Below are positions 33,382 to 42,161 of a stretch of DNA of 64,000 nt, one piece after another. Positions within the stretch are counted from its first letter, which is position 1. The number at the start of each line of letters is the position of its first letter. This DNA is from an uncultured Anaerococcus sp. Lineage in GTDB: Bacteria > Bacillota > Clostridia > Tissierellales > Peptoniphilaceae. Made by a program: the position numbers and the translations under genes. The notes under the pieces were generated by a model. It was not told the origin of the DNA, made no database searches, and was given only the letters and a program-made list of their open reading frames with translations. Location of the stretch: assembly GCA_943914475.1 (NCBI GenBank), contig CALUCE010000002.1:62001-126000 (forward strand), given 5' to 3'.

Positions 33382-34626
33382 TTACTTTTTATAAGAATCT
33401 ATAACTTTCTTGATTATCCTTGGAGCCTTGGAACATTTCTCTTCAGAAACTGCACATACAGCAAATCTTAGGCCGTTTTTGTTGGCTATTAGAAATAGGT
33501 TTTCTTTTTCCAAGTCACCTGCTACTTTTTCAGAATTTTCTATAGGAATAGATATGAAAAATCCTCCAAAATACGGAAGTATTTCAAGACCTACTTCCTT
33601 GCTAGCTTTGATAAAAGCTTGGGCACGATTATTTAGGATATTTTTATAGATGTCCAAATCTTTCTCGTAAGATTTTTTCATCTCTTCATTTTCATTTAGC
33701 TGACTTAAAATTTCCATGGCTCCGTGGTTACCATTGGACCAGTTGGCCCTATTGGCATGAAGTAAGGAATAGTAAAAATCATCAGCTATATCTTCATTGG
33801 ATGAGATACCTATGGCTGCTCCCGACCTCATACCATAGGCAGTGTAGGCCTTGGACATGGAGTAGGCTATGACAATAAAGATATTTTCAGGAAGATTTTC
33901 AAACTTCTTAAAGAACTTCTTTTGCTCTCCATTGCCAGCAAATTCCATATAGGCCACATCTACCAAGAGTGCAATTTTCTTTTTAGGGTCTTTGGCCTCA
34001 TCTTTTACAATAGCCAAAACCTCATCCCATTCTTCATCAGCAAGGGAATATCCTGTAGGGTTGTTGGCCGGAGTGTTAAAGATAGTTAGGATTCTTTTTT
34101 TATCCTTTAAATTCTTTCTAAAGGCCTTTTCAAAGGCTTTTATGTTGAAGCTAAAATCATCTGTAAAAAGTTTGTACGTAAGAAAGTCTCTGTCAAATTC
34201 ATCGCAGATAAGCTTATAAGGAGGCCAGTACCAATCAGGACAAATCACAGGATCATCCTTTCCAGCAAAGGACCAGATGGCATGCCTTACAGCTCCTGTT
34301 CCACCTGGAGTAGCCAAGGCTCTGATATGGGCCTTTGGTTTATAGTCTCCAAAGCAGAGGTCTATGACGTTTTTTTGGTAGGAGTCAGTTCCTGCTATGG
34401 GTGCATAGGATGCTATAAGGGTACTATCCATTTCCTCTAGTCTATCATAAACAGAATCAAAGGCCACTATATTGCCCGCATCATCATAAAGGGCACCTAG
34501 GGTTGAGTCTATGACATTTTCTTTTCCATAGTTTTTTATGGCTTCCTTGGCTCTTTGGGCACTTGCAAATATTTTATCGTCAAATCTAGGCCATCTTGCA
34601 TTTTTGGCTAACATTTTACTTGTCAT
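33382..34626 (-). CDS. Class I/II aminotransferase (aromatic/aspartate type)
   Basis: A 414-residue PLP enzyme. The PLP-lysine is in SMSKAYTAYGMRSG (Lys near 265), and NTPANNPTGYS and the DVAYMEFAG aspartate region are the fold-type I landmarks. GGFFISIPI and the C-terminal LRFAVCAV block resemble aromatic-amino-acid transaminases. In an amino-acid fermenter this would start breakdown of aromatic or acidic amino acids. The specificity cannot be read from sequence alone. It stands alone. Confidence 0.88.
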   Translation of the reverse strand: MTSKMLAKNARWPRFDDKIFASAQRAKEAIKNYGKENVIDSTLGALYDDAGNIVAFDSVYDRLEEMDSTLIASYAPIAGTDSYQKNVIDLCFGDYKPKAHIRALATPGGTGAVRHAIWSFAGKDDPVICPDWYWPPYKLICDEFDRDFLTYKLFTDDFSFNIKAFEKAFRKNLKDKKRILTIFNTPANNPTGYSLADEEWDEVLAIVKDEAKDPKKKIALLVDVAYMEFAGNGEQKKFFKKFENLPENIFIVIAYSMSKAYTAYGMRSGAAIGISSNEDIADDFYYSLLHANRANWSNGNHGAMEILSQLNENEEMKKSYEKDLDIYKNILNNRAQAFIKASKEVGLEILPYFGGFFISIPIENSEKVAGDLEKENLFLIANKNGLRFAVCAVSEEKCSKAPRIIKKVIDSYKK

Positions 34627-34738
34627 TATAAACCTTCCTTATTTCTAGTCTTTCTATATATTTTATCACTATAAAGACATAAAATAAAGAAGGCTTATTT
34701 TTTTAGAAAAAAAGGTATACTTATAGGAGGAGGTTAAT

Positions 34739-35188
34739 ATGCATAAAAAACCAAGCGATAAAGAATTAAGAGAAAAACTTACAGAAGAACAATATGAGGT
34801 TACCCAAAACTCTGCAACTGAAAGACCTTTTTCAAGCGAATATGATGACTTTTACAAGGAAGGTATCTATGTTGATATAGTTAGTGGAGAAGCCTTGTTT
34901 GCTTCTGATGATAAATTTGATGCAGGCTGTGGCTGGCCTTCTTTTTCAAAGCCAATAGAAAATAAGAGCATAGTTGAGAAAAAAGACCTATCCCATGGAA
35001 TGATAAGAACAGAAGTTAGATCTCATGATGCAGATAGCCACCTGGGCCATGTATTTACAGACGGACCAAAAGAGATGGGTGGTTTAAGGTATTGTATAAA
35101 TGGGGCTAGCCTTAAATTTATTCCAAAAGAGGATATGGAAAAAGAAGGCTATGGAGAATACTTGTACCTATTTGAAAAGAAAAACTAG
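34739..35188 (+). CDS. msrB: Peptide methionine (R)-S-oxide reductase MsrB
   Basis: A 149-residue repair enzyme that reduces methionine-R-sulfoxide in proteins. The family blocks are ATERPFSSEYDDFY, FDAGCGWPSFSKPI, the DSHLGHVFTDGP motif and the catalytic cysteine in RYCINGASLKFI (near residue 121). The zinc-binding CxxC pairs of some MsrB proteins are missing, so it is the zinc-free form. AGGAGGAGG precedes the ATG, a very strong ribosome site. No msrA is adjacent. Confidence 0.96.
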   Translation: MHKKPSDKELREKLTEEQYEVTQNSATERPFSSEYDDFYKEGIYVDIVSGEALFASDDKFDAGCGWPSFSKPIENKSIVEKKDLSHGMIRTEVRSHDADSHLGHVFTDGPKEMGGLRYCINGASLKFIPKEDMEKEGYGEYLYLFEKKN

Positions 35189-35218
35189 AGTTTTAAAGAA
35201 ATTTTTATAAGATAAAGA

Positions 35219-35257
35219 AATCCCACAAAAGTTAATTTATATCAACTTTGTGGGATT
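35219..35257. terminator. Bidirectional terminator between msrB and the CoA-transferase gene
   Basis: AATCCCACAAA-AGTT paired with AACT-TTGTGGGATT around an AT-rich loop, then TATATTTTT on the plus strand. Confidence 0.88.
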
Positions 35258-35278
35258 ATATTTTTCATAATTTTCTAA

Positions 35279-36610
35279 TTATTTATTTGATTTTCTCCAA
35301 ATTCCATTAGCTTCTGCTTGTTTAATAAGATCTTCTCTTAGGTCTGGGTGAGCTATAGAAATCAATAGTTCAGTTCTTTCCCATTGTGATTTACCCTTAA
35401 GGTTTACTATACCTTGTTCAGTAACTACATAGTTGGTATTTGCTCTTGTAGCTGTAGCTTGGGTGCCTGGTTTTAGGGTTGGAACTATGTTTGAGTGTCT
35501 TACACCTTCCTTGTCTACTCTTGATGAAAGTAGGGTCATAAATGACTTACCACCCTTAGATTTGTAGGCTCCCATACAGAAGTCTAAGGCTCCACCTGCT
35601 CCAGATATGTGTCTTAGTCCTGCAGTTTCAGAAGAAACTTGACCGTAAAGGTCTACTTCTAGGGCTGAGTTTATAGACATGAAGTTATCATGGGCTGCAC
35701 AAACAGAAACATCATTTACATAGTCAACCGGTGCTGCCATTAGTTCTTCGTTATCGTCTATAAAGTCATATAGCTCTTGGGTACCTGCTGCAAAGGCATA
35801 GGTTTGTCTTCTTGGGTTGATGTTTTTCTTATTACCTGTAATCTTTCCAAGTTTTGAAAGTTCTACAAAGGAATCAACATACATTTCTGTGTGAACTCCT
35901 AGGTCTTTAAGGTCTGACTTACCAATTAAAGATCCTATAGCTGATGGTAGGGAACCTATACCAATTTGTAAGGTTGCTCCATCTACTAGTTCATTTACTA
36001 CATATTCTGCTACCTTTTCTTCTACATCGCCAAATTTAGCCTTTGGTATGGTAAACATTGGGTAGTTTGATCCTTCAAATACAAAGTCTACATCTTTAAT
36101 GTTTATAAAGTTATCGTAGCCACCAAGTGCTCTTGGTATGTTTTTATTAATTTCAAGAATTAAGATTTCAGCTTTTTCAATAATTGCTCTAAAGTGACTT
36201 GCTGAAAGACCAAAGTTGAAGTTACCATGTTTATCCATTGGTGTAACAGGAAGTACCCCTACATTTACTTCGGTGTTTTCTCTTATATATCTTGGTAGTT
36301 CAGAATATCTAATTGATGCATAAAAGCCTTTGCCAGCATTGATTAGCTTTCTTTCAAGACCTGATGCATGCCAAGAGTTTAAATAAACTTCATTGTTTTC
36401 AGATTGTAAAACAGCTTCTGGTGCAAATGGCATTACGCCACCTCTGATTTTTACATCTTCAAGCTCTCCAACTCTTTTGGCTAGGGCTTGGTCAAAATCA
36501 TAAGGTGTAAGCATTGACCAACCATACTCTACCCAGTCTCCTGATTTTACCTTTCCTGCTGCTTCTTCTACAGTTATCAACTTTTCATCATATAACATTT
36601 GAAAATCCAT
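35279..36610 (-). CDS. Butyryl-CoA:acetate CoA-transferase
   Basis: A 443-residue member of the acetyl-CoA hydrolase/transferase family, the final step of butyrate formation: butyryl-CoA plus acetate gives butyrate and acetyl-CoA. The catalytic glutamate is in LGVHTEMYVDSF (about residue 238). QIGIGSLPSAIG and SGAGGALDFCMGAY are the CoA-binding glycine-rich loops. The 4-hydroxybutyrate CoA-transferase relative is the main alternative; the adjacent butyrate genes favour the butyryl assignment. It has its own transcription unit, with a terminator upstream after hbd. Confidence 0.85.
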   Translation of the reverse strand: MDFQMLYDEKLITVEEAAGKVKSGDWVEYGWSMLTPYDFDQALAKRVGELEDVKIRGGVMPFAPEAVLQSENNEVYLNSWHASGLERKLINAGKGFYASIRYSELPRYIRENTEVNVGVLPVTPMDKHGNFNFGLSASHFRAIIEKAEILILEINKNIPRALGGYDNFINIKDVDFVFEGSNYPMFTIPKAKFGDVEEKVAEYVVNELVDGATLQIGIGSLPSAIGSLIGKSDLKDLGVHTEMYVDSFVELSKLGKITGNKKNINPRRQTYAFAAGTQELYDFIDDNEELMAAPVDYVNDVSVCAAHDNFMSINSALEVDLYGQVSSETAGLRHISGAGGALDFCMGAYKSKGGKSFMTLLSSRVDKEGVRHSNIVPTLKPGTQATATRANTNYVVTEQGIVNLKGKSQWERTELLISIAHPDLREDLIKQAEANGIWRKSNK

Positions 36611-36861
36611 ACTATACTCTTTTCCCCTCTCGATAATATTGTTTATACTTATTATACTTTATATGGCAAACGATTCTATCTTTTTAAAAAATTTTAAATG
36701 ATATTTCTCAGTAAAATTTCTAGAATATTTGCACAACTAATATCTTTATACCCATAATAATTTATTTAAACATCTTTTTAAGACGTTTTCATAAAAACTT
36801 TTAAAGAAAAAAATTTATTCTTGCTTTTAAAGCTTATTAAGGGATCTTATCTAAAGAAAAA

Positions 36862-36881
36862 GGAGCCCAAAGCTAGGCTCC
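36862..36881 (-). terminator. Terminator after hbd
   Basis: GGAGCC (36862-36867) and GGCTCC (36876-36881) with an eight-base loop; five T follow on the minus strand. The rest of the 286-bp gap (36611-36896) holds the CoA-transferase promoter region, in which I see no clear operator. Confidence 0.88.
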
Positions 36882-36896
36882 CTATTAGCTTATATC

Positions 36897-37739
36897 TTAT
36901 TTTCTGTAGTCGTAGAAACCTACTCCTGATTTTCTTCCTAATTCTCCAGCTCTTACCATTTTTCTTAGTAATGGATGTGGTCTGTATTTTGAATCACCAA
37001 ATTCATTGTAAAGAACTTCCATGATAGCAAGAACTATATCAAGACCGATTAAATCTCCTAAAGCAAGAGGTCCCATTGGGTGGTTAGCACCAAGTTTCAT
37101 AGCTGTATCTATGTCTTCTGCACTTGCAAGTCCGTCAGCGTAGATACCTATAGCTTCGTTGATCATTGGGATAAGAACTCTGTTTACTACAAAGCCTGGT
37201 CCTTCTTCAACTTCTACTGGAGTTTTTCCAATTTCTTTTGATAGGTCTATGATGAAGGTATTTACATCGTCTGCTGTTTTCTTTCCTCTGATAACTTCTA
37301 CAAGTTTCATCATTGGAACTGGGTTAAAGAAGTGCATACCTATAACTTTTTCAGGTCTAGATGTAGCTGCACCAATTTCTGTTATAGAAAGTGAAGATGT
37401 GTTTGAAGCAAGGATAGTTTTTTCATCACAAACTTCATCAAGTTCTTTGAAGATTGCTTTTTTGATTTCTGGATTTTCTGAAGCTGCTTCGATTACTAAA
37501 TCACAGTCTTTTACGTCTTGGATATCATCTGAAATAATGATGTTTCCAATAATTCTTTCTTTTTCTGCGCTATCAATTTTTTCCTTATCAACTAGTCTTG
37601 TAAGGTTTTTGTCGATTGTTTTTTGAGCTTTTTCTAAAGCTTCTTTAACAACATCTCTTAGGATTACTTCGTGTTTTGTTGCCATTACTTGAGCAATTCC
37701 TGCTCCCATTGTACCTGAACCGATTACTGCTACTTTCAT
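36897..37739 (-). CDS. hbd: 3-hydroxybutyryl-CoA dehydrogenase
   Basis: A 280-residue NAD(H) enzyme reducing acetoacetyl-CoA to 3-hydroxybutyryl-CoA. The Rossmann motif VIGSGTMGAGIAQ is at 4-16. ASNTSSLSIT and the catalytic His in MHFFNPVPMMKLVEVIRG, the GPGFVVNR motif and the GLDIVL substrate region are typical, and the length is the family norm. It is downstream of crt with a 41-bp gap that contains TTGTTAACAA (37769-37778), an overlapping pair of Rex half-sites. Confidence 0.96.
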   Translation of the reverse strand: MKVAVIGSGTMGAGIAQVMATKHEVILRDVVKEALEKAQKTIDKNLTRLVDKEKIDSAEKERIIGNIIISDDIQDVKDCDLVIEAASENPEIKKAIFKELDEVCDEKTILASNTSSLSITEIGAATSRPEKVIGMHFFNPVPMMKLVEVIRGKKTADDVNTFIIDLSKEIGKTPVEVEEGPGFVVNRVLIPMINEAIGIYADGLASAEDIDTAMKLGANHPMGPLALGDLIGLDIVLAIMEVLYNEFGDSKYRPHPLLRKMVRAGELGRKSGVGFYDYRK

Positions 37740-37780
37740 TTTACTCTCCTTTATTTTTCAATTTAAAATTGTTAACAAAC

Positions 37781-38560
37781 TTACTTGTTCTTAAATTCTG
37801 CCTTACCCTTGTTTACAAAGGCTGCCATACCTTCTTTTTGGTCTTCTGTTGCAAACAATAGACCACATAGGTATTCTTCTATCTTGATTGCAGAATCCAT
37901 ATCTACTTGGGCACCTGTGTTTATAGCTTCTTTAGCATTTCTAACAGCTACTGGTGCATTTGCTTTAATCTTGTTGGCAATTTCTAAGGCTCTGTCCATT
38001 AGTGAGTCAGCTTCTACTACTTCTTCTACTAGGTCGTAAGATAAAGCCTTGTCAGCTTTGATATTTTCAGCTGTGTATATTAAGTACTTAGCATGACCTT
38101 GGCCAATTATTCTTTGTAGTCTTTGGGTTCCACCAAAGCCCGGGATAATACCAAGACCTACTTCTGGTTGACCAAATAAGGCCTTTTCACTAGCTATTCT
38201 GATGTCACAGCTTAGGGCAAGCTCACATCCACCACCTAGGGCAAATCCATTGATGGCAGCTATAACTGGTTTTGTACATCTTTCTATGTTTCTAAATACT
38301 GTCAAACCCTTATTCATGAAATACTTAGCTTCCATGGCGTTTAACTCAGCCATTTCTGTAATATCTGCACCTGCTACAAAGCTTCTGCCTTCTCCAGTTA
38401 TTATAGCTACATGGATGTCAGAATCATTGTTGATATCTTTAAAAGCAAGATCTAATTCATCTAATGTTTCTGAGTTTAAAGCATTTAAAGCCTTTGGTCT
38501 GTTCATCTTTACTATGGCTACGCCATCATTTTTTTCAAGAATAATGTTTTTAAAATCCAT
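37781..38560 (-). CDS. crt: 3-hydroxybutyryl-CoA dehydratase (crotonase)
   Basis: A 259-residue enoyl-CoA hydratase that forms crotonyl-CoA. NRPKALNALN, the oxyanion segment SFVAGADITEM, the GGGCELALSCDIRIASE block with the first catalytic Glu, and PEVGLGIIPGFGGTQRL with the second Glu are visible. First gene of crt-hbd. A Rex-like operator lies 160 bp upstream. Confidence 0.96.
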   Translation of the reverse strand: MDFKNIILEKNDGVAIVKMNRPKALNALNSETLDELDLAFKDINNDSDIHVAIITGEGRSFVAGADITEMAELNAMEAKYFMNKGLTVFRNIERCTKPVIAAINGFALGGGCELALSCDIRIASEKALFGQPEVGLGIIPGFGGTQRLQRIIGQGHAKYLIYTAENIKADKALSYDLVEEVVEADSLMDRALEIANKIKANAPVAVRNAKEAINTGAQVDMDSAIKIEEYLCGLLFATEDQKEGMAAFVNKGKAEFKNK

Positions 38561-38655
38561 ATCTTCTCCTTTAATTTTAAAACTAGCCTTCTTGCCGACA
38601 ACTATTTAATTTCTTAGAAAATCAAAGTATAGAATCACACTTTTCTTTCCTAATC

Positions 38656-38661
38656 ATTATA
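38656..38661 (-). promoter_or_regulatory. Possible -10 element of crt-hbd
   Basis: TATAAT on the minus strand without a good -35 at 17 bp. An alternative promoter (TTGTTT at 38738-38733, 17 bp, TTTATA) overlaps the Rex-like site directly. Confidence 0.4.
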
Positions 38662-38720
38662 ATCGTTTTCTTAGATTTTACTAGTTTTTTTATAAAAATT
38701 TCTTGGCTCTATAAAAATTC

Positions 38721-38738
38721 TTGTTAAATATTAAACAA
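38721..38738. promoter_or_regulatory. Rex-like operator upstream of crt-hbd
   Basis: TTGTTAA-ATAT-TAAACAA matches the clostridial Rex consensus TTGTTAA-N4-TTAACAA at 13 of 14 defined positions. Rex is the NADH/NAD-sensing repressor known to control crt-bcd-etf-hbd genes in Clostridium. No rex gene is in the window. Confidence 0.7.
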
Positions 38739-38753
38739 TAGAGATTAGTATAA

Positions 38754-38775
38754 AAAGGACTCATTAGAATCCTTT
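38754..38775 (-). terminator. Terminator after etfA
   Basis: AAAGGA (38754-38759) and TCCTTT (38770-38775) arms with a ten-base loop, followed on the minus strand by TTTTTATA. Confidence 0.75.
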
Positions 38776-38790
38776 CTATACATAATTTTC

Positions 38791-39798
38791 TTATGCGTTT
38801 TTAACCTTGTTGATAGCTTCGGTTAGTTTTGGAACTACATCAAATAAGTCCCCTACTATACCGTAATCAGCTACTGAAAAGATTGGTGCATCTGGGTCTT
38901 TGTTGATAGCAATGATGATATCAGATGAGCTCATACCAGCCAAGTGTTGGATAGCTCCAGAGATACCTACTGCTACATAGATCTTTGGTCCTACTGTTTT
39001 TCCTGATTGACCAACTTGGTGAGAGTGTGAAATCCAACCAGCATCTACAGCTGCTCTTGATGAACCTACTGTTGCATCTAAAGCTTTTGCCAAGTCTTCT
39101 ATTAAGGCAAAGTTTTTAGGATCTTGAAGTCCACGACCACCAGATACTATATATTCTGCTCCTAGTAGGTCTACCTTGTCTGCGTCTTCTTCAGCTATAA
39201 ATTCTACTATTTTTGTTCTTATATCTTCTTTATCAAAGTCGATTTTTTCTTCAATAATTTCTATATCTTCTTTTGCTCCTGTAGAGTTTTTCTTGAAAAC
39301 GCCTGGTCTTACAGTACCCATTTGTGGTCTGTGGTCAGGGCAAAGGATCATAGCCATTAGGTTACCACCAAAGGCTGGACGTGTCCATTGCATGTTCTTA
39401 GTTTCAGCATCTATTGATAGTTCAGTACAGTCCGCTGTAAGTCCTGTATGTAATCTTGCTGCAACTCTTGGACCTAGGTCTCTACCTACGTTTGTAGCAC
39501 CCACGAATACTATGTTAGGGTTGTGTTTTTCTACTAGCTTGCAAATAGCGTTAGCATACACATCTGTATTGTAGTCTTTGTAAACTTCGCCTTCAACTCT
39601 GATGATTCCGTCTACGCCGTATTCTTTAACTTCTTCTACTGCCTTATCTACATTTTCTCCGATAATAACAGCATACATTTTTTCGCCTATTTCATCTGCT
39701 ATTTGACGTCCTGGTCCACATAATTCTAGTCCAACGTTTAAAGCAGAGCCATCTTTATCTGTTTCTACAAATATCCAAAGATTTTTATTTTCACTCAT
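38791..39798 (-). CDS. etfA: Electron transfer flavoprotein alpha subunit
   Basis: A 335-residue subunit. The C-terminal FAD domain has the sequence SGGRGLQDPKNF, SSRAAVDAGWISHSHQVGQSGKTVGPKIYVAVGISGAIQHL, an unmistakable EtfA signature. With EtfB and butyryl-CoA dehydrogenase it forms the electron-bifurcating complex that couples crotonyl-CoA reduction by NADH to ferredoxin reduction. It is 10 bp after etfB; last gene of bcd-etfB-etfA. Confidence 0.97.
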   Translation of the reverse strand: MSENKNLWIFVETDKDGSALNVGLELCGPGRQIADEIGEKMYAVIIGENVDKAVEEVKEYGVDGIIRVEGEVYKDYNTDVYANAICKLVEKHNPNIVFVGATNVGRDLGPRVAARLHTGLTADCTELSIDAETKNMQWTRPAFGGNLMAMILCPDHRPQMGTVRPGVFKKNSTGAKEDIEIIEEKIDFDKEDIRTKIVEFIAEEDADKVDLLGAEYIVSGGRGLQDPKNFALIEDLAKALDATVGSSRAAVDAGWISHSHQVGQSGKTVGPKIYVAVGISGAIQHLAGMSSSDIIIAINKDPDAPIFSVADYGIVGDLFDVVPKLTEAINKVKNA

Positions 39799-39808
39799 TT
39801 GTGACCTC

Positions 39809-40612
39809 CTAGATTAACTTTCTTTCTTGTAAGGTTTCAACTAACTTATTAACTGCATCTTCTGGGTTTTCTTCGTGGAAGATGATACCAGCTTTCTTTC
39901 TGTCTGGTGTATAAGTTTTCTTAACTCTAGTTGGTGAACCCTTAAGTCCGATTTGGGTTTCATCTATGTTTGCTCCTATGTCATCAAAGGTAAGTTGTTC
40001 GATAGTAGCTTTTCTAGCTTTCATCTTATTTTTAATTTTTGGATATCTTAAATCTTCATATTTTGTAAATGTGATAAGAGCTGGCATTTTAGCTTGAACT
40101 TTTTCTATACCACCTTCAACTTCTCTAGTAACAAGGATTCCTTCATCATTTAATTCTGTTGTGTGAGAATATGTTACTTGTGGAAGGTCTAAGTGTTCTG
40201 CAAGTTCTGGACCTACTTGAGCTGTATCTCCGTCTATAGCTTGAAGACCACAGAATACTAAGTCATAGTCGCCTTCTCTTTCAGCTACAGCCTTTACTGC
40301 TGTTGATAGGATGTAGGATGTTGCAAGTGTATCTGATCCACCGAATTTTCTATCTGTTACCAAGTAAGCCTTATCTGCACCAACTGCCAAGCAGTCTCTA
40401 AGCATGGTTTCTGCTTGTGGTGGTCCCATAGAAATAACTACTATTTCAGTTTCAGGATTGTTATCTTTAATTTGTAAAGCTTGTTCTAGAGCGTATTGGT
40501 CATAAGTATTTAAAATACTTGGTACACCAGCTCTAACAAGAGTATTGGTAACTGGATCTATTTTGATTTCACTTGTATCTGGTACTTGTTTTACACATAC
40601 AAAAATTTTCAT
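39809..40612 (-). CDS. etfB: Electron transfer flavoprotein beta subunit
   Basis: A 267-residue subunit carrying the bifurcating flavin in related complexes. The start MKIFVCVKQVPDTSEIKIDP, the GLQAIDGDTAQVGPELAEHL motif (about 123-142) and KMPALITFTKYEDLRYPKIKNKMKARK match EtfB. It lies between bcd and etfA; a long hairpin separates it from bcd. Confidence 0.97.
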   Translation of the reverse strand: MKIFVCVKQVPDTSEIKIDPVTNTLVRAGVPSILNTYDQYALEQALQIKDNNPETEIVVISMGPPQAETMLRDCLAVGADKAYLVTDRKFGGSDTLATSYILSTAVKAVAEREGDYDLVFCGLQAIDGDTAQVGPELAEHLDLPQVTYSHTTELNDEGILVTREVEGGIEKVQAKMPALITFTKYEDLRYPKIKNKMKARKATIEQLTFDDIGANIDETQIGLKGSPTRVKKTYTPDRKKAGIIFHEENPEDAVNKLVETLQERKLI

Positions 40613-40636
40613 TTATTCCTCCTAATGATTAAAATC

Positions 40637-40666
40637 TATAGTCCTCTAAAAAATTAGAGGACTATA
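40637..40666. repeat. Perfect 13-bp hairpin between bcd and etfB
   Basis: TATAGTCCTCTAA-AAAA-TTAGAGGACTATA. Only a short T-tract follows on the minus strand, so it may be a leaky terminator or an mRNA-stabilising or processing hairpin that sets the ratio of Bcd to EtfBA. Confidence 0.75.
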
Positions 40667-40674
40667 ATTATTTC

Positions 40675-41811
40675 CTATCTAAGTAAAGCTCCACCTACAA
40701 CCATCAACATTACTTCTGATGTTCCTTCGTAGATTTCTGTAATCTTAGCATCTCTCATCATTCTTTCAACTTCGTATTCTTTTACGTAGCCGTATCCACC
40801 GAATAATTGAACTGCTTTTGTTGTAACGTCCATAGCTGTTCTAGCTGCTTTTAATTTTGCTGTAGCTGCTTCTACAGTGTAGCTTTCGCCAGCGTCTTTT
40901 AGAGCTGCTACTTTGTAAACTAGGTTTCTAGCCGCTTCTATTTCTATAGCCATTTCAGCTAGTTTAAATTGAGTATTTTGGAATTTAGCAATTGGTCTGC
41001 CAAATTGTTGTCTTTCTTTAACGTATTTGATTGATTTGTTTAAAGCTCCTTCAGCTATACCTAAAGCTTGAGCTGCTATACCGATTCTACCACCGTCAAG
41101 TGTTTGCATAGCAATCTTAAATCCGTGTCCTTCTTCTCCAAGCATATTTTCTTTTGGTACTCTAACGTCTTGGAAGATTAATTCAGCTGTTGAAGAACCT
41201 TTGATACCCATCTTGTCTTCGATTGTACCGAAGTCAAAGCCTGGCATTCCTTTTTCAACTATGAAGGCGGAAATTCCTCTGGTTCCTTGAGCCTTGTCTG
41301 TCATAGCAAATACTATATATGTATCAGCATATTTTCCGTTTGTAATAAAGATTTTTGTACCGTTAAGGATGTAGTCATCTCCATCTTTAACTGCAACAGT
41401 TTTTTGTCCAGCTGCGTCTGTACCAGCATCTGGTTCTGTAAGTGCAAAGGCACCTAGTGCTTCTCCTGATGCTAATGGAACTAAGTATTTTTGTTTTTGT
41501 TCTTCTGTACCGAATTCGTTGATAGAGTCAGCACATAAAGATGTGTGAGCAGAAACTATAACACCTGTTGTAGCACAAACTTTAGAAAGTTCTTCTACTG
41601 CTAGTACATAAGTTAAAGTATCAGCACCTTGTCCACCGTATTCTTCTGCAAATGGGATTCCCATAAATCCTAATTCTTGCATTTTTTTAACGTTCTCTTC
41701 TGGGAACATGTGCTTTTCATCAACTTCAATTGCCATTGGTGCTACTTCATTTTCAGCAAATTCTCTGAAGGCTTGTCTCATATCTTCATAATCTTCGTTT
41801 AATTTAAACAT
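40675..41811 (-). CDS. bcd: Butyryl-CoA dehydrogenase
   Basis: A 378-residue short-chain acyl-CoA dehydrogenase reducing crotonyl-CoA to butyryl-CoA. Landmarks: ALTEPDAGTDA, FITNGKYAD, GIKGSSTAELIF, RIGIAAQALGIAEGAL, QLFGGYGYVKEYEVERMMRDAKITEIYEGTSEV with the catalytic Glu in YEGTSEV. I choose the ATG at 41811 (MFKLNEDYEDMRQAF), preceded by AGAAAGGATG; a possible upstream start at 41853 has no ribosome site. First gene of bcd-etfB-etfA. An extended -10 promoter and a Rex-like site lie upstream. Confidence 0.95.
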   Translation of the reverse strand: MFKLNEDYEDMRQAFREFAENEVAPMAIEVDEKHMFPEENVKKMQELGFMGIPFAEEYGGQGADTLTYVLAVEELSKVCATTGVIVSAHTSLCADSINEFGTEEQKQKYLVPLASGEALGAFALTEPDAGTDAAGQKTVAVKDGDDYILNGTKIFITNGKYADTYIVFAMTDKAQGTRGISAFIVEKGMPGFDFGTIEDKMGIKGSSTAELIFQDVRVPKENMLGEEGHGFKIAMQTLDGGRIGIAAQALGIAEGALNKSIKYVKERQQFGRPIAKFQNTQFKLAEMAIEIEAARNLVYKVAALKDAGESYTVEAATAKLKAARTAMDVTTKAVQLFGGYGYVKEYEVERMMRDAKITEIYEGTSEVMLMVVGGALLR

Positions 41812-41924
41812 ATTACATCCTTTCTTATAAATACATTTTCCTAATACATGCAATAAATTTTTCTGCTAGAAAACCGACTAGACTTAGCCAATCTTCAAGC
41901 TTTCCTATCAGCTCATTCGATAAT

Positions 41925-41933
41925 ATTATACCA
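41925..41933 (-). promoter_or_regulatory. Extended -10 promoter of bcd-etfBA
   Basis: TG-G-TATAAT on the minus strand, about 115 bp upstream of the bcd ATG. The -35 is poor, consistent with the extended -10. Confidence 0.6.
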
Positions 41934-42077
41934 TATCTAGGGACTTCTGAAAATCTTTTCAGACAATTTATTATCTACATTATTGAACAAACAATATATT
42001 TAAAACTACTAGTTTCTTTGTTTTATAACTTGTTAAAAGCTTAGGTAGAAAAATCTAGTCAAGCCCTAAAAATATGT

Positions 42078-42095
42078 TTGTTAAATAACTAACAT
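42078..42095. promoter_or_regulatory. Rex-like operator between bcd and lrgB
   Basis: TTGTTAA-ATAA-CTAACAT matches the Rex consensus at 12 of 14 positions. It lies 145 bp upstream of the bcd -10 and just beyond the end of lrgB. Weaker than the crt site. Confidence 0.45.
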
Positions 42096-42161
42096 ATTCA
42101 TTATAGGATATATTCCTATTTTTTTCAAGTCTTATTTGAAAATCTTTTAGCAAAGTCTAAA

